Of a stretch of 64,000 nucleotides of DNA, positions 32,595 through 45,351 are shown in pieces. The notes under the pieces were generated by a model. The model had not been told where the DNA came from. It saw nothing but the letters and a program-made list of their open reading frames with translations, and searched no databases. The translations under genes were made by a program, and so were the position numbers. The DNA is taken from positions 496,001 to 560,000 of the forward strand of contig KV419394.1 of assembly GCA_001630475.1 (NCBI GenBank). Reading direction: 5' to 3'. Source of the stretch: Sistotremastrum niveocremeum HHB9708 (Eukaryota; Basidiomycota; Agaricomycetes; Sistotremastrales; Sistotremastraceae). Position 1 is the stretch's first letter. Each line of letters opens with the position of its first letter.

Positions 32595-34185
32595 ATGAGT
32601 CAGCCACTCTCTACTCAGTCTCCTAGAGCTCGCAAGAGACACCGTCAAAAATTGAACAAGAAACGGCGAGCCGAGGGCCCGGGCGACCCCCTCACTCCCG
32701 ACCTCAACGACACTCTGGCTCGCGTGCGTTATTTTTATTTTATTCCCTCTCTTTCGCCACCGTCATCTTCATGCCCTCCCCCAGTATCCCTCCCTTGCCA
32801 ACGCCCTCAGCGCCTGGCTCAAAAATTTGCAGCGATTTGGATCTCCAAGTGAACTTAGATCAGCAACAAACTTTGCCCGCGTGTTCAAGCTCGAATGCGC
32901 ACGAGGCTCTCAAAGTCGGTTTCTGACATCCCGGCCCTATCTGATATCTAATCAACGACGCTATCTATTAGATCCCCGCTTTTGCGAGGAGCAGCTTATT
33001 TCTGTCGACTATCTCGAGACGGCCGTTCGCGAATTTGCTGGCCGTTTCCTAAGTGAGCATCGCGCATCATACAGATATCCTCGGTCCTTCCTGAGTGCTG
33101 ATCTCAGACGACAAGAACATCGAGCGTCCCTCCAAAATTTCCCGCGTGGGCACCAACTTGTGCTCTTTTGTATTCTTTCTCGGCAAATCAAAGGTGCTCC
33201 CTCAGGCCGACGTCGAGTTCCTTCACGAGTACTGTCAACGACTGGGCCTTGACATGATCAGGTCAGCCAGAGCGGAACGGGTGGGCGAAGCCTACGCGAG
33301 CTACGTTCGTTCCGCTTATGTGGATAGGGGCCGCACCCTCGACGTGGAAAACGAATCACGATTCAACGGTGGGTTCAAAGTTGCTCATGTCGGCCAACGC
33401 TTTTGTCTCTTGACAGACTGGGATCATCAGTCCGGTGCGCCAGAATTTTCCACACCCGATTGCTGCCGCCACTGAGAAAAACCTCCAAAAAAAGACCCGC
33501 AAGGAGGTTATCTACGCGACGATGCGTTCAAGCACGTAGACCCAGTCAAGACCCGAATACCTTCAGTCATGGCCAAGCACCTTCAACCTGGTGACCATCT
33601 TGACCTCGAGATCCGTAAGCTCGCCACCGAGGATATTTGGGTGCCCGCGGAATGCATGTAAGCTCTGGCTTAGTAAACTCCACCAGGTCCGCGACCTGAA
33701 CACACTACCCTTTCTCCTTTTCTAGCGGTGTTTTTCCAGAAGCTGAGGAGCAGATCGTCTACGAGGACGATGACACATCTCAATGGGAATCTGCCCGACG
33801 TTCGCCATCGACACCATGCGACCGACCCTCCCAGAGAGAAACACCGATTGGACGGATGGACGTGATCACCGAAGAACTAGAGCTCATCTCACTAGGCGAT
33901 GGAGCTCGGGCGTCTTCAATACCGCCTCTAAGCGACACCATGACTGAGCAACCACAGAACACCGTCGAACAAGAGGAAATTATTCCATTCGAAATGAAGC
34001 GGCGACATCTTTTTCGCTCACGACAACGTGATGAGCTTCCACCTGATGGGTTCGACGAGAGCCTATTTACCGACGCGTATTTCGGCGCACTAGAAGTCGA
34101 CATTGGCGATCACGATCTAGGGTTAGCAAACTACGAGGAAGGCAGTGATGTTGACGATGGGACGGAAACGGAAACAGAGAGCTGA
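32595..34185 (+). CDS. Basidiomycete protein of unknown function
   Basis: I recognise no family. The N-terminus is basic (RARKRHRQKLNKKRRAEG, a likely nuclear signal). Then YPSLANALSAWLKNLQRFGS, NDKNIERPSKISRVGTNLCS, FVFFLGKSKVLPQADVEFLH, EYCQRLGLDMIRSARAERVG, and a DPVKTRIPSVMAKHLQPGDH segment with RKLATEDIWVPAECIGVFPE. The C-terminal 150 residues are acidic and disordered and end in DVDDGTETETES. At least six introns; one of them (32915-32971, 57 bases, with CTAAT and TTAG) is a multiple of three and open, so it may be kept or removed. Many joins are uncertain. The basic start with an acidic end suggests a nuclear role, but that is only inference. Confidence 0.62.
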
Positions 34186-34393
34186 TAGATATGCTACGCT
34201 ATTCTATGTGCCACGCTCGTATATATCACCTAGATGAAACGGTTGGACGACTCGCACAGGGATGAAGATGAACATGCGGTGCAGAAAATTCATAGGAATG
34301 TTTTGTTCGAAGCTCATTATAATGTTCTATTTTGCCGCGCCAAACAAGGGTCCGGACCAAACAGTCCACAACAGCTTTGTTTCCTTCGCAGCC

Positions 34394-36676
34394 ATGTCCA
34401 AGCCTGCGCCTCCTCGCAGAGCAGGCGGTCTTTATGGTGGCATCCAGTTCTCATCAGCGACTGCTCTTCCTGCTACAGCAACAGACGAGTCTCTTCCACT
34501 TGCCCAACCTGCAACCACGCTAACTGCGGCGGTGAACATCTCTTCCGCCGCTCTCGGCGTGTCATCGGTTCCCACCTCCAATCCCGACGAAAAACTAAAA
34601 GAGAAGGACTCCGCGCAGCCCGCACAATCAGGCGGCGGCGGAACCAAAGCAACAGCTGGTATCCATTATGCGTTGCACTCCCCGTTTTAGCTCTTATTGA
34701 TCATGAGCCACGCATCGATTTTTTATCATATCCCAACTCTTTCCGCCTTTTTCATCGAATGGCCTTTCGTGGAACCTTGATTGCGTATCAAAACATCAGG
34801 GTGGTCCTCTGCACTCGCATTCGCCCCTGTTCGTCGACCACAACCCGCCAAAGCCAAGGCAGCAGCACCCCGAATCCCCCTGGGCGCCTCAATCGCCGCA
34901 CTTCCAACCAACGTCCCTGCATCGGCCGTCGTTTTCGCACCGGCCATCACATTTGAGCAACCATCAAAAACCGATACTCCGTCGGAGCAGGATGCTGAAC
35001 AGAAGCATCAGAAAGGTGGATGGGGTAAAAAGAAAATGCCGCCTTCTATGGTCCTGGACGAGGATGTGAATGGTTTCAAGTCAAATAAGAAGAAAGGCAA
35101 TAAGGAGAAGAATCGGAAGGGAAAGAAAGTGAGTGATTTTCCATGTGACATTCCTTTTGCTCTATCGTGATCGATTCAGAATAAGCAAGCCCCCGTGGTC
35201 CAAGTGTGGGACCCTGAAGAGCTCTACGACCCCATCAGACCGAATGACTATTATGAATATAAAGCCTTCAGGCAACGTGAGCGCGAAGAAGCTCGAGAGA
35301 GAAGAAAATGGGAAGAGCAAGACCGGAAGCGCGGTCGATATAGTGATAGTTATTCTGATTATTCTGCAAGTGATGATGAGGACAGACGACCTCACAAGAC
35401 TGGTATGTCTGTGCGACATCACGCTTGGCCCGACGTTGACAGATTATCTCAAGGGCGGTACGAGGATCGCTGGTCAAGAGAAGATGATGAAAAACCTCGA
35501 GGGTTGGGGGCCGCGCCGTTACATGAGTCGTCTTCGGCAGCTCCTGCTTTTACCACTTCCTCAGCTGCAGCTACTCTTGTTGCCGAAACTGGAGATGAAG
35601 CGTACCAACGAAGGCTGCTAATGTCTCAAGGCCGCCTCCCTCGGCCGGCAGAACCAGCTCCTCCAGTCCATGAAGAACGAGAGACAACTCCGCCATTAGC
35701 TATCACTACCATTGAAGAGGTATCTCACTCGCAACCGTCTCCTCCAATGGACGTAGATGACGCTGTGCCTGATTTCGATTCGGAACCTCCACCACCGCTT
35801 CCCGCATCTGCCATGGCCCCTGTCAATGTCCCGCCACCTCCGTCAAACACGGCACCTTCCGTCTCAGAAGCTCAAGCGCAAGAGAGACGAGCGGCTGCTG
35901 CTGCTATCGCAGCTAAACTGGCTAGTTTAGCTCCCAAAATTGCAGAACCTGTCATAGAGCCCGAGTCCTCTGATAATGGGTATGTAGCTTAATGCTTCTT
36001 GGGAATATTGGCTCACAAAGACATAGATCGCAGGCGAATTTTGCTGCTCGTATGATGGCAAAATGGGGTCACAAAGATGGCCAAGGCCTTGGAGTCGATC
36101 AGTCGGGTATCGTTGTTCCTTTGACTGTTGAACAAGTTGCGAAAGCGAAAGGAGCCAAGAAGGGCCAGGCTGAAACCCAAATCGCTCAGAAACCGATGAC
36201 GGGCGGTATCGGTTCGAAAGCGGCAGCTGGAACCGCTATGGGCAAAATCATCAACAAGAACGAGGACCAGAAAGTGCGCGAGGATAGAGAACGGTTTGGC
36301 GAGCCGAGTAAAGTCGTTGTGTTGTGCAACATGGTCGGGCCTGACGAGGCCGAAGATGACGAGTTACGTGGAGAAATTGGTACTCATATGTCTTATTCTC
36401 TCATTCTGTGCTGTTACTGACTTTCCTCCTTGCATTTCAGGCGACGAATGTTCCAAGAATGGTGTCGTGGAAAGAGTGCTTGTGCATCTCGTCACTCCAC
36501 CGCCCAGCGACCCTGAAGATGCGGTCAGGATATTTGTCAAGTTTTCAGGACCCGTTGGCGCGTGGAAGACCGTCAGGGAGCTTGATGGTCGTTTCTTTGG
36601 GGGCAGGAGTGTCCGTGCAAGATATTACCCCGAACACATGTTTTCAAGGTCTATTTTGGATGGTCCCCTCGCGTAA
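34394..36676 (+). CDS. RBM17: Splicing factor SPF45 (RBM17), G-patch and RRM/UHM
   Basis: Splicing factor that binds ULM motifs of SF3b155/U2AF through its UHM and acts in 3' splice site choice. N-terminus [20 protein letters not shown], then [60 protein letters not shown], a Ser/Tyr/Asp stretch ([17 protein letters not shown]), the G-patch ([19 protein letters not shown]) and a C-terminal RRM with [37 protein letters not shown] and [20 protein letters not shown]. The [12 protein letters not shown] strand is the UHM's conserved end. An optional intron lies at 35403-35453. About 640 residues; the Pro/Ala-rich middle is longer than in human SPF45. Confidence 0.93.
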
Positions 36677-37388
36677 CACACTGTTCTTCATCTACCTCTA
36701 TCTTGTATAATTATGATGATCCCTTTGTTTGGTTCGGAAGAAGTAGTTCCATAAAGCGCTAGCTTCCCTTAACGCCGAGTCTTTCGATCGCACAGAAGCT
36801 CGAATCTGGTCGATCGCGTGCGCAAACACCCGATCCGCTGGAACTAGACCCATATGCCGCCTCCATGTTTGCTGTATAATGCTTCCGTCTCATGTACTCG
36901 ATCGCATGGATTGGGTATTAAATCATGTCCCTTCGCTTTACAGGCATCAGTGACTTTGATTCTAGAGCGATCTCGTCTGCATGGCTATTCCCTCGAACCC
37001 GGGACCAAATAGAGTCCATGTTAAAGAATTTGTGTACAGGGACCCATGTTCGTCTTTCATGTGCTCAACATCCAGTATTCACACAGAAGTTGACAGAACT
37101 CGCGCCATTTGGCGTACATCCTCCCAGGGCTCCTGTCAAATACCCCGCTTATTCTATGACTTACCTTGACCGTACATAAACCGAATTCGAAGGTCCGGGC
37201 GACTGTAGGGTGGCAAGCCACAGCTCCTCTGCCAACCTCTGGTCTCGCTGATCCCTCACCTTCCCCTCACCTTTCATCAGACTTGTTATGCGATGCTTCC
37301 GCCCTTTTTGTAAGCGTCACTGCACAGCAAAGCGTCGTTCATTGACTTCATGTGACGTTCCCAGTCTCCCCGGTAAATATTGTCTCGT
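36677..37388. other. Intergenic region upstream of the surface-protein gene
   Basis: About 710 bases. It should hold the promoter and maybe a missed first exon with a signal peptide for the next gene. No secure exon can be placed. Confidence 0.4.
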
Positions 37389-38294
37389 ATGTCTTGGCTT
37401 GTGTTGTTGGCTTGGCGGACGGGCGTGGACGTCCAGATGATAAGCCAAGAGGCAAAGATAGGCCCACGACGTCCTCTGGTTGGTGTTCACGACTCCTTCA
37501 CTGAGCCTTATACACCTGAACAATGTGGGTTAGTAGCCAGTTCGACCACATCTGTGCAAGCGGCTCCTCCAATCGTTGCGGCACCGCCGCCTGGGACATT
37601 AGCCCCATCTGATATTGTTATTGCATCTTCCCCTCCCGCTACACGTGTTCCAGCCCCCGCCACTTCCACTCCCTCTCAGCCGTCGAATCTCCCTGGGATG
37701 ACCTCCCATTTCATAACTTTCGGAGAACAATCTAATGGCACAATTTGTGGCGCTTTGTTTCTCTCTTGGACATGGAACGTTCCTTCCAAGCAACCCAGTA
37801 ACCAATTTGTCATGGAGGTCGACATAACGAACCTCGGCGTATCACAGATGGGTTTGCCAGCGCCGGCCATGATTATTGAGCATGTCATATCCTCGAATGT
37901 CAGCGTTAGTGACGAAGGGATTTTATGGCCAAAGATCGAAGTTCCTCAAGGTTGGTACGTCGTTGAAGGTGTTATGAACGGCATGTCCCCCGCTGTCCCC
38001 GCTCAGTCACCACCTTTTTTCATTGCCACGGGCAATAACGCTTCCTGTCTTGAAGCCACAGCGACAGTCACAATTATACCCTCTTCATCATCGTCGCAGG
38101 AACCCTCACATCCACGGCAAGCCCATGGCTTGAACACTGGGGCGCTGGCTGCAGTTGTTGTATCCTGCTGCCTCGGCGTCATCGCTTCCATCCTGGCCTT
38201 TGGACTTATCAACCGTGTGAAGGTTAGGGAGTTTCTCCCCAGATGGATTCCAGGATCTACTCGACCTAAAGACAGGTCTAAATATCTTTTCTGA
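37389..38294 (+). CDS. Membrane-anchored surface protein (type I), function unknown
   Basis: Single open frame of about 301 residues. A Pro/Ala/Ser/Thr-rich stretch (PPIVAAPPPGTLAPSDIV) is followed by a compact beta-type domain with several N-glycosylation sites (EQSNGTICGALFLSWTWN, VEVDITNLG-like strand, SSNVSVSDEGILW, GNNASCLEATATVTI). Then a Ser-rich stalk, one membrane segment (ALAAVVVSCCLGVIASILAF) and a short basic tail (REFLPRWIPGSTRPKDRSKY). This order is typical of fungal wall-spanning or sensing surface proteins. A clear signal peptide is lacking at this start, so the true 5' exon is probably upstream; the first 40 residues here are doubtful. Confidence 0.65.
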   Translation: MSWLVLLAWRTGVDVQMISQEAKIGPRRPLVGVHDSFTEPYTPEQCGLVASSTTSVQAAPPIVAAPPPGTLAPSDIVIASSPPATRVPAPATSTPSQPSNLPGMTSHFITFGEQSNGTICGALFLSWTWNVPSKQPSNQFVMEVDITNLGVSQMGLPAPAMIIEHVISSNVSVSDEGILWPKIEVPQGWYVVEGVMNGMSPAVPAQSPPFFIATGNNASCLEATATVTIIPSSSSSQEPSHPRQAHGLNTGALAAVVVSCCLGVIASILAFGLINRVKVREFLPRWIPGSTRPKDRSKYLF

Positions 38295-39583
38295 TTTGGG
38301 TGAGTTTCAGGAAAACAAGGCGACGCGGATCTAACCCCTTATACAGAAGTGATCAATCATTCTCTCAGGACGCGGTCACCTATGGGTGCCCTACATGGCG
38401 CTACCACGCGTCCGTAATGGTGCGAGAGAAACGTGCGACTGCGCATTGTTCTTGTGGCGGGTGGGAAGAATAGACATGCCAGTCGTAGAACAGAAATTCA
38501 ACGTGAGGAAGACGTCCGGACTCTAGTTGAGATAATTAGTATCTGATACAAGGACTGTAGCAAGCTGAATGATTTTACCTTGGCGTCCTTTCGTTCCCAG
38601 CGCTCGGTCGCGGTACTTTCAGGATGACGCCATGAGCCCGCTTTCCCGTCGAGCTCTCTGAGTCAGACTTGCGTAGTCTCATAAGAACGGTATCAGTGCC
38701 GACACGCGACCGTCAAGACACGCGACCGTCAAGGCACGCTGTCCAGAAAAAGGTCTATCTCGGGCAGCAAACCAGAAGTCGCGACTTGCGATGGAATCTT
38801 TATATTCTGATATCTGAGTGCCGTAGTATCGATCCGGGGGAATTTGTGCGTTATAGTTGCAATAGGAGCATAGTTGCTCGGGACAGGATTTGGGGAAGAC
38901 CGATAGTGAACCGCTGTCCATCTGACTTTAGACCATGACATTGCCTCTTCTACATCAAATTCAATGGTTCAACCGAGCGTACTAGCCCTGAAAATTTCGC
39001 GCTCAAATCGGACGTACATGCAGATATATGCATAAGTTGCTGAACTGGCATGCATTTGGAAAATGGAGAACCGGTTGCTCGTTATTCCAAGGAACTGGTT
39101 CAATCAAGCCACAATATGAGTGAGCCCCTATGATAGTATTTTGATACGGCAGTCCGACAACCCCATGCCCTAAGGCTTCCACCGTTATAGAAAGTCAGCA
39201 CTTGACGTGCATGACGATAACAATGAGACGGAAAGACATGGAATTCGGGGAGCGAGAATTTATTCGGCAGAAGCCTCGGAATCACCAAAATTGTTAAACG
39301 TCCTTGAAGGGTAGATATTAAACGCTGTAATTGGGTGGTCGGCAGATCATAGACGCAGCTCCTGACACATAACAACGAATACCGGGTTCAAAAATTTGAA
39401 GTCGAATAGAGCGTCACGGTTCGAGTGTAACTTAGACGCCCATGGTCATCTTGGACCCGCAACCGCCGTGACCTCGCTGCCCTCCAGTGCTGAGGAATGG
39501 ACGACACGCCTGCATCAGAGTCATGGCTTCGACCCGATGTACAAAGGATACAGTCAGTCCTACCCCATGCATAACGTCCTGTA
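38295..39583. other. Gene-poor 1.3-kb region
   Basis: The longest stretch without a supported gene. Open frames here are short and not protein-like. It contains one perfect tandem duplication (listed separately). Before the TBC gene a frame containing SAEEWTTRLHQSHGFDPM might be an upstream exon. I see no transposon end or long inverted repeat. Confidence 0.45.
38701..38732. repeat. Perfect tandem repeat, 2 x 16 bp
   Basis: GACACGCGACCGTCAA occurs twice directly head to tail without mismatch. The next bases (GGCACGC) start a weak third copy. Confidence 0.9.
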
Positions 39584-42152
39584 ATGCGATTAGAAACATC
39601 CAGAGCAGCCTTTGAGAACATATTCCATGGCATCTATACTTTGCCCAAGATCAAGGAAGCTACGATGAGCGGTCGATTGTTTCGTGGCGGTCAAGATCAA
39701 CATGGAACTGCTGGACGAAGCATGGCTTGGAAGGTATTGCTGACTCTTTCAGTCAATGCGAGTCTCTGAGCGTTCTGTGGTTCCTGCAGCTCTTCTTGTT
39801 ACCAGGCTCCAACACGCCTTTGGGGTCACCACAACAGCCTTCTCCATCTCCGTCTATCGAGTATCTTCGCCAAGAAAGACCGCGTTATGTTCAAGTTCTC
39901 AAAGAAAAAATGCGGGCACCCGATGGTAGTTACGAGGAGGGTTTCGTATTGCCGGGTCATGGATCAACATCTCCTGAACCCTCCTCCACCAATGCTCAAG
40001 ATTGGGATCGCAATAATCCGCTTAGCCTTGATGACGAGGCGTGTTTTTCCCTTCTTGATTTTGTTGTCCCGCTTATCCAATATACTAGAATCCCTGGAGA
40101 GAATGGTTCACTGCTAATGAATTACGCAAGACAATTCGTCAGGATGTAGAACGGACCTTTCCTGATCTCTCGTATTTTCGTGATCCGGATGTGCAGCAAA
40201 ATTTGACGACGATCCTCTTCCTTCATTCTATAACCAACCCTCGAATTGGGTATCGTCAGGGCATGCACGAGTTGCTCGCGTGTCTCTATCAGGCGATAGA
40301 TTTCGACTCGGTGGATGTGGAATCATCATCGGCCTTGTCAACAGAATTATCAGAGCTTTGTGATCGAGCTTGGGTGGCTGCTGACGCCTGGACTCTTTTC
40401 GGCAAAGTCATGAAAGGTGTGGGGGAATGGTACGAGTGGCAGGAGCCGCCTCCTGCACCTGGAGCGCCACCGCCAACTGCGAATGTTCCATTTGTTGCGC
40501 CCATAGTCACGGCATGCAACCATATGCATAATACGATACTCAGAGAGGTGGACCCTCGATTATGGCAGAGCATGCAAGCAGCTGGTATTGAACCGCAGAT
40601 ATACGGAATGTAAGTATGAATTTTGAGTTCTCTTAAATCCCCAAGTCTCTATTGCTGACGCTTTGGATAGACGTTGGCTTCGCCTTCTGTTCACTCGGGA
40701 GTTCAGCTTAGAAGATGCGATGCTCATCTGGGATGGGCTTTTTGCATATGACCCCTCTTTCCAATTATCAAAATCTATCTGCGTTGCTATGCTGATCAGG
40801 ATCAGGAATAAAAGTATGTTTTTATTCCAACTCCCTGCTACAGCCAAGCTCAAAGTTAATACCAGTAATCCCATCGGACTATAGCACCCAGTTAACCTAT
40901 CTACTTCGTTATCCAGCGCCTCCGATCTCTCTCGATGTCGACATGCACCATACGTCTTTACTATTGCGACAGGCCACTGCAATTCACACTTCGCCTACTA
41001 CGCTGGTCGGCCAGTCTATTGTTTATGAGAACAGAAACGTGTTGGATATTCCGGTCGATATCCCGGATCCGCCACCTCCCATGCCTCGCAGAACGCGTGC
41101 ATCCGCGGAAGCGGGGCGCTCCAAGCAAGCAGCCTCCACAAGTCCCAGAAGAGAGATGGGATTGCCTGAACTGATTGCGCGGGGATTGATCGATCGTGGC
41201 GAAACTTTAGGTATCAACAAAACTTTGAGCAACACTATTCTAGAAATTCGCGTAGGTGATATTCTTCCATCTACGCCTTCTTAACGCTGAACCCAATCTA
41301 TAGCGTAATCTCCCAGATCTGACACAGACATTGAACCGAAGTTCTTCGAGTAGTACTCCCTCTGAATTCACTTCGATATCCTTAGTTGAGGGCAAGAAAT
41401 CTGAAGAACGGCCGCCGTGGGAGCCGCGATCACGCTTCGAAGTGGAAAAGGAGGTCGCCGATCTCCGACTCTTGTTGAAGCAATTGTCAGGAGCAGTGGG
41501 AAATGCTATCGATGTTTTGCTCCAGAACGACGAGGACAGCGCTATACATAACAAGAAAAGGGAAGCGTTGGAATGTCTCGATTACGTCCGTGAGGTGCTC
41601 GGACGTGGTGGAACAGGCGAAATCGATGAAGAACGACTTTACGGCGAGACTGAATATCAAAAACGAAGGGAAGCAGCTCGAGAGAAAGAGGAACGCGCAA
41701 AGGCCGAGGCCATGGCTGCAGCCAAGGCTAAGGAAGAGGCAGCAGCTAAATTGCGCGTAACCTCTCCTCAAGCTGTTGCCTCCTTTGCTCGTGCTCCGTC
41801 TGCTATTGCTCCGTCCCGAGAGCACAGACACCGCGCAGCTTTGCCTCCTAGAGACAGGCATCCGCCCATTGCTTTGACTCGCACCCCCATGACGCCTCCC
41901 ATCCTGTCACCTCATGCTAACCCTAGAGTCTCTCCCGCCCCACCATGGGAGCATACACCCTCCAATTTTTCATCATCCCCTCTGGCAGACTCCTTGCCTC
42001 GCTTACCACCAGCCTCGACAAGCACTCGTTCAATTGGGAAGAGTAGCCCTGCCTCGAGCTATCCTCCTCATTCGCATCATCAAATGTATTCCAACACTGA
42101 GGAGCCTCACAAACGTTCACCACCTCATGACCCACTCGGTGTATTACCCTAG
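39584..42152 (+). CDS. TBC-domain Rab GTPase-activating protein (TBC1D5-like)
   Basis: Rab-GAP of the TBC1D5 group, which in animals acts on Rab7 with retromer and autophagy proteins. The TBC domain starts at TSRAAFENIFHGIYTLPKIK and contains GRSMAWK, KEKMRAPDGSYEEGFVLPGH, the arginine-finger region IRQDVERTFPDLSYFRD (IxxDxxRT), the Gln finger in NPRIGYRQGMHELLACLY (YxQG), VTACNHMHNTILREVDP, and WLRLLFTREFSLEDAMLIWD. Both catalytic residues are intact. A long disordered C-terminus has a coiled coil (QKRREAAREKEERAKAEAMA) and Pro/His-rich end. Introns about six. The start is uncertain: MRLETSRAAF (used here) or a splice from an upstream MYKGY exon near 39538. Confidence 0.9.
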
Positions 42153-42372
42153 AACATCTGTACTATCACTAATATTAATCCATGTAATTGCATTGGCCTT
42201 GTCATCGTCGATTGCAGAGAATGAAAAGTCTCCGTTACAACCTCGGATCGAACCGGGTGACCATCCCGAGGTCTCCGAGGGCTCAATTGCCCCAAGCGTG
42301 TGATTTAGCTCGAGGCCTGCCTCTGAGCCCCGTATAACGCCTCTTTAACCTGACATCCAGTCGCTGCCACAG

Positions 42373-44822
<2,450 letters not shown>

Positions 44823-45351
44823 AGAATGAAAACAGTTTTTGCGTTGTATGTACAGTCATTGCGTCTCCCGCGATTCCCTTTCCAAACAAAGAGCTGTCCC
44901 AGACAGTGCTGAAAATTTGCACACCCTGGCTGCTCTTCGCCGTCTCATCTCAATTCAAAGGTGATCAAGGCGCTATTTGTGGTGTGATATCCATGATTTC
45001 CAGCAACGTGGCGCTGCGCAGGCGCTAAACTGTTCGTAGGCTCCAAAATTTGAAGAAAGTGCTTCTTTCGCTTTTTAAAAAAGGTACAGAGCAAGCAAGG
45101 TAGACATCAAAATGGCCACTGGACGGCAGAACGGCGATAGAGTCACCGTTGTATGATATAACACGAGTGTTGCCATTGGGAGGAGAAGAAAACGGAACAG
45201 TGAGACAGGGGTGAGAGTCGGAGTTCGGATATCCCGTTCAGCAACCGCATCGATTATAAAAGGAGCCCCGCGTGATTGCCAAAAAGATCCCCCCTTTCGT
45301 TGTCTCACGGATTTACTACCTTATCTCCATTTTATTACGGAATTCCGTTCC
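44823..45351. promoter_or_regulatory. Intergenic region, SDH1 to MOT1
   Basis: About 530 bases with the SDH1 3' end and the MOT1 promoter, which has a clear TATA box. Confidence 0.5.
45255..45261 (+). promoter_or_regulatory. TATA box (TATAAAA) of MOT1
   Basis: A perfect TATAAAA 97 bases before the MOT1 start codon, flanked by GC-rich sequence on the downstream side. Confidence 0.6.

Noticed and set aside
34234-34956. 240-codon Arg/Ser-rich frame overlapping the start of SPF45
   Set aside because: Out of frame with SPF45 exons that show the conserved family sequence.
38669-38940. Overlapping short frames in the gene-poor region, considered as a decayed gene or element
   Set aside because: No family motif, no repeats at the ends and no agreement between frames.
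42230-42300. Possible minus-strand tRNA (GGTTCGATCC B-box-like word and GGGGCAATTGAGCCC)
   Set aside because: The T-arm does not pair, no proper acceptor stem or anticodon arm can be drawn, and the spacing to an A box is wrong.
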